From assembly GCF_031195445.1 (NCBI RefSeq), contig NZ_CP133480.1, positions 1,970,001 to 2,034,000 on the forward strand: DNA of 64,000 nt, given 5' to 3'. Below are positions 61,252 through 64,000 of this stretch, piece after piece (position 1 is the stretch's first letter; every line of letters begins with the position of its first letter). The position numbers were made by a program, and so were the translations under genes. This DNA comes from Acuticoccus sp. MNP-M23 (GTDB taxonomy: Bacteria; Pseudomonadota; Alphaproteobacteria; Rhizobiales; Amorphaceae). A model generated the notes under the pieces. That model ran no database searches and was not told the DNA's origin. It saw only the letters and a program-made list of their open reading frames with translations.

Positions 61252-63243
61252 TCAGCTGAGGTGCAGCTTGCGCCTGCGCTCGGCGGCCCACGCGCCAATC
61301 AGCCGATCCGCCGTCATGGCAATGAATGCCACGGACACGCCGGCCACAATGCCCATGCCCACGTCGGCGCGGGTGAGGGCGATGTAGACCTCCTGGCCAA
61401 GGTCGCTGGTGCCCACGAGTGCGGTAATCACGAGCATGGACAACGCCATCATGATCGTCTGGTTGACGCCGAGCATGATCTGCGGCGTCGCCAGCGGCAG
61501 CTTCACGCGCCACAGGATCTGCGAGGGCGTGCAGCCGGACATGGTCGCCGCCTCGATGGTTTCGGTCGGGACCTGCCGGAGGCCATGGTCGGTGTACCGC
61601 ACCGCGGGCGCGATGGCGTAAAGGACGATGGCGATCATCGCCGAGAAGTCGCCCACCTGAAACAGCATCACCACCGGGATCAGATAGACGAAGCTCGGCA
61701 GCGTCTGCAGCGTGTCGATGCCGATGGAGATGATCTTGCGGGCGCGCCTGCTGGCGGCGGACCAGATGCCGATCGGTATGCCGATGAGGCACGCAATCAC
61801 CACGGACGTCCCGCACAGATAGACCGAGACCATCGCCTTTTCCCAGTTGCCGGTGAAGGCGATGAAGGCGGACATGCAAAAGAGCATCGCCGCAAGGCGC
61901 AAGCCGGAAAGGCGCCATCCGAGGAGCGCAACGCCGGTTGCCACTGCCAGCCACGGCACCTCGACGAGAAGGCGCTTCACCGGGATCATCACATGGATCA
62001 GCAGGAATGCCTTGATCGCGTCGAGCGTGTCGTAAAGGTGGATGTTGATGAGGCGGATCAGCTCGTCCCAGAAGGGGCCGGTGTCCAGAACGAGAGCCTG
62101 CGGATAGATCGACAGCGCCGGAAACAGCGCAGCAACCAGCATCCCGAGGCCGAGAATGACGAGGACGCCGAGTGGCGTCGATACCGCCAGCAGCCCGTGG
62201 CGGTCAGCGCGAGGCGCCTTGCGGCCGCGGTTGGCAAGCGCCTGGCACAGCCGGTCGATGGCGATGGCGAGGAGCGTGATGGCGACACCCGCCTCCAGCG
62301 CATCGCCGATGGCGAGGCGCTTCAGCGACGTCAGCACGTCGCGCCCCAGCCCGCCGGCACCGATCATCGAGGCGATGATCACCATGTTGAGCGAAAGCAT
62401 CACCACCTGATTGACGCCGATCATCAGGCTATCGCGCGCGGCCGGCAGCTCGATCCGCCACAGCATCTGACGCGGGGTGCAGCCGGCCATGTCGCCAAAT
62501 TCCAGGAGGTCGCCGGGGACCGAGCGCAGCGCAACGATGGTCACGCGGACCATGGGCGGCATGGCGTAGATGATGGTCGCGATCATCGCGGAGACCTGGC
62601 CGAAGCCGAAGAGAACGAGAACCGGCAGCAGGTAGGCAAAGACCGGGACGGTCTGCATCAGATCCAGAATGGGGGAGATGACCCGCTCGGAGGCTGAATG
62701 CTTGTAGGCCAGAATGCCGAGCAAAAGCCCGACGAGGATGCCGATGGGCACGGCAACCAGCACCGAGGAGAGGGTGATCATCGCGCTTTGCCACTGGTCG
62801 AAGACGGCGAGGTAGGCAAAGCAGGCGAACATCAGCACGGCGAGCCCCGTGCCGCCAACGCGCCATCCCATGAAGACCATTGCCAGCAGCAGCCCGAACC
62901 AGGGCAGCGGCGCGATGTCCACCTCGGTCAGCGGCACCGTCCACCCCGAGGCCAGCAGCGCAGTCAGGGCGGCAAGCGGAAGGGACAGCACATAGGCAAC
63001 CCCCCGCGTGAAATCCTCGAACGTGAAGAGACCGAAGCTGAGATCGTCGACGAGGAAATCCATGCCATCGGAGATCCAGCTGGCGAACGGGATGACGAAT
63101 TCCCGGCGCGGATCGTCCAGCAGCGGAACATTGGGCGCGACGACGAAGATCACGGCGAGCACGGCAAGGGCGACGCACCAGAAAAGGGCGTTGTTGCGGG
63201 CCGAGGGCGCAGGGCGGGCGGCGATGGTGGCGGCGATGCTCAT
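61252..63243 (-). CDS. proW: Glycine betaine/proline-type ABC permease, duplicated domain
   Basis: This 663-residue membrane protein contains two ProW-type permease units in tandem. Unit 1 has SPILDLMQTVPVFAYLLPVL and EFGDMAGCTPRQMLWRIELP; unit 2 has ISIGIDTLQTLPSFVYLIPV and EAATMSGCTPSQILWRVKLP. Each unit carries its own ATPase-contact loop, so one polypeptide supplies both halves of the channel. Known ProW-type permeases import compatible solutes such as glycine betaine, proline betaine or choline. Its ATG overlaps the stop of the ATPase gene (TAATG). A substrate-binding protein gene is not in the window. Confidence 0.92.
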   Translation of the reverse strand: MSIAATIAARPAPSARNNALFWCVALAVLAVIFVVAPNVPLLDDPRREFVIPFASWISDGMDFLVDDLSFGLFTFEDFTRGVAYVLSLPLAALTALLASGWTVPLTEVDIAPLPWFGLLLAMVFMGWRVGGTGLAVLMFACFAYLAVFDQWQSAMITLSSVLVAVPIGILVGLLLGILAYKHSASERVISPILDLMQTVPVFAYLLPVLVLFGFGQVSAMIATIIYAMPPMVRVTIVALRSVPGDLLEFGDMAGCTPRQMLWRIELPAARDSLMIGVNQVVMLSLNMVIIASMIGAGGLGRDVLTSLKRLAIGDALEAGVAITLLAIAIDRLCQALANRGRKAPRADRHGLLAVSTPLGVLVILGLGMLVAALFPALSIYPQALVLDTGPFWDELIRLINIHLYDTLDAIKAFLLIHVMIPVKRLLVEVPWLAVATGVALLGWRLSGLRLAAMLFCMSAFIAFTGNWEKAMVSVYLCGTSVVIACLIGIPIGIWSAASRRARKIISIGIDTLQTLPSFVYLIPVVMLFQVGDFSAMIAIVLYAIAPAVRYTDHGLRQVPTETIEAATMSGCTPSQILWRVKLPLATPQIMLGVNQTIMMALSMLVITALVGTSDLGQEVYIALTRADVGMGIVAGVSVAFIAMTADRLIGAWAAERRRKLHLS

Positions 63244-64000
63244 TACCCCTCCGCAAGCAGGGCGATGACGGCCTCGCGGTTGATCTGGCCGATCCGCTTC
63301 TGCCTTTTGTCGACCACCGCGAAGGGCTCGGTTTCGCCGACAACTCTTACGGCAAAGTCGCAGACCCGCTCGGACGCGCCGATCTCGCCGGCGTGGCTGA
63401 CAGCAGGGTCGAACCCTTCCATTAGCGCGCGGGCCGACAAAACCTTCGAGCGGCTGACCGCGCGCGTGAATTCCTCCACGTAAGGGGAGGCGGGCCGCAC
63501 GACGATGTCCTCCGGCGTGCCGATCTGGACGACCTCGCCGTGGTTCATGATTGCGATGCGGTCTGCGATCCGGATTGCTTCGTCAAAATCATGGGTGATG
63601 AAAACGATCGACTTGTTGAGGACCCGTTGCAGCCGCAGGAACTCGTCCTGCATCTCGCGGCGGATCAGCGGGTCGAGGGCAGAGAAGGGCTCGTCAAGGA
63701 ACCACAGCTCGGGTTCGGTCGAGAGCGAGCGGGCAATGCCGACCCGCTGTTGCTGGCCGCCGGAAAGCGCATCCGGAAAGTCGTCCTCGCGCCCCTTGAG
63801 GCCCACGAGGTCGATCATCTCCCGCGCCTTGGCCTCGCTCTCGGCCCGGCTGACGCCCTGCACTTCCAGCGGAAAGGCAACGTTGCGAACGACGGAGAGG
63901 TGGGGCAGCAGCGCAAAATGCTGGAACACCATGCTCATCTTGTGCCGACGCATCTCGATGAGATCCTTGCGGGAACAGGCAAGGAGGTCCCGTCCTTCAA
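63243..64000 (-). CDS. proV: Glycine betaine/proline-type ABC ATPase (5' end outside window)
   Basis: This is the C-terminal part (about 252 residues) of a ProV-type ATPase; the Walker A end lies beyond the right edge. Visible features are the family segment MRRHKMSMVFQHFALLPHLS, the signature LSGGQQQRVGIARSL, Walker B LWFLDEPFSALDP and ITHDFDEAIRIADRIAIMNH. The C-terminal 90 residues look like a single CBS-type unit, where many ProV proteins have two. It drives the duplicated permease encoded just downstream. Uptake of compatible solutes is the likely role. Confidence 0.92.
   Translation of the reverse strand, partial: EGRDLLACSRKDLIEMRRHKMSMVFQHFALLPHLSVVRNVAFPLEVQGVSRAESEAKAREMIDLVGLKGREDDFPDALSGGQQQRVGIARSLSTEPELWFLDEPFSALDPLIRREMQDEFLRLQRVLNKSIVFITHDFDEAIRIADRIAIMNHGEVVQIGTPEDIVVRPASPYVEEFTRAVSRSKVLSARALMEGFDPAVSHAGEIGASERVCDFAVRVVGETEPFAVVDKRQKRIGQINREAVIALLAEG

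Noticed and set aside
1-64000. tRNA, rRNA or riboswitch genes
   Set aside because: I looked for cloverleaf-like and conserved rRNA segments and for long structured leaders before transport operons and found none that I could support.

Overview
The window is GC-rich, tightly packed bacterial DNA with no rRNA, tRNA or CRISPR that I can see. Its gene content (two TRAP systems, five ABC importers, a double-permease ProW, a BLUF sensor, DUF1254 proteins, many GTG/TTG starts) suggests a metabolically versatile alphaproteobacterium, probably Hyphomicrobiales-like. That placement is an inference from gene content, not from a marker gene.

Layout. (1) 1-2.9 kb: the end of a sulfatase, an exported HAD phosphatase and a formylglycine-generating enzyme. 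(2) 2.9-8.9 kb: a decayed insertion-sequence zone. Remnants of two IS3-family elements lie at 3.2-5.1 kb and another 3' fragment at 8.7-8.9 kb; they bracket a GAF-PAS-GGDEF-EAL protein and a nuclease-like/L,D-transpeptidase fusion. (3) 8.9-14.4 kb: an AraC regulator and three tandem DUF1254/DUF1214 genes, the third broken. (4) 14.4-17.1 kb: an ionotropic-glutamate-receptor-like channel, a BLUF protein and a small exported basic protein. (5) 17.4-30.1 kb: a carbohydrate-type locus with a sugar isomerase, an acyltransferase fused to a second domain, DUF2264, a Dpp/Opp-type ABC importer, a hydroxyacid dehydrogenase and a LacI regulator. (6) 30.3-40.2 kb: two TRAP transporters, an amidohydrolase, a CoA-transferase and a citryl-CoA-lyase-like protein, all on the minus strand. 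(7) 40.3-43.1 kb: an intradiol dioxygenase, an IclR regulator and a MetE-like zinc methyltransferase, read divergently from block 6. (8) 43.1-53.9 kb: a minus-strand aromatic uptake and degradation operon (Liv-type ABC importer, FAD monooxygenase, ring-cleavage dioxygenase) that also carries a flotillin and a polysaccharide deacetylase. (9) 54.3-60.4 kb: a ROK regulator divergent from an LsrACDB/RhaTPQS-like sugar importer. (10) 60.7-64 kb: a second, inverted copy of the small basic protein gene and a ProVW-type importer running off the right edge.

The most unusual material is a set of gene fusions: a LivM permease read through in frame into a phenol-hydroxylase-type monooxygenase (966 aa), a glutathione S-transferase fused to an intradiol dioxygenase (628 aa), an RbsA-type ATPase fused to its permease (864 aa), a thermonuclease-like domain with an L,D-transpeptidase, and a hexapeptide acyltransferase with an all-helical domain. 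The first two sit next to each other in one operon with overlapping start and stop codons, so transport, hydroxylation, glutathione chemistry and ring cleavage are physically coupled. A ~525 bp near-identical inverted repeat (16.6-17.1 kb and 60.7-61.2 kb) flanks about 43.5 kb that includes all of the transport and catabolic blocks, so recombination could invert the whole segment. All functional assignments come from motifs and family resemblance read by eye; no database search was run.
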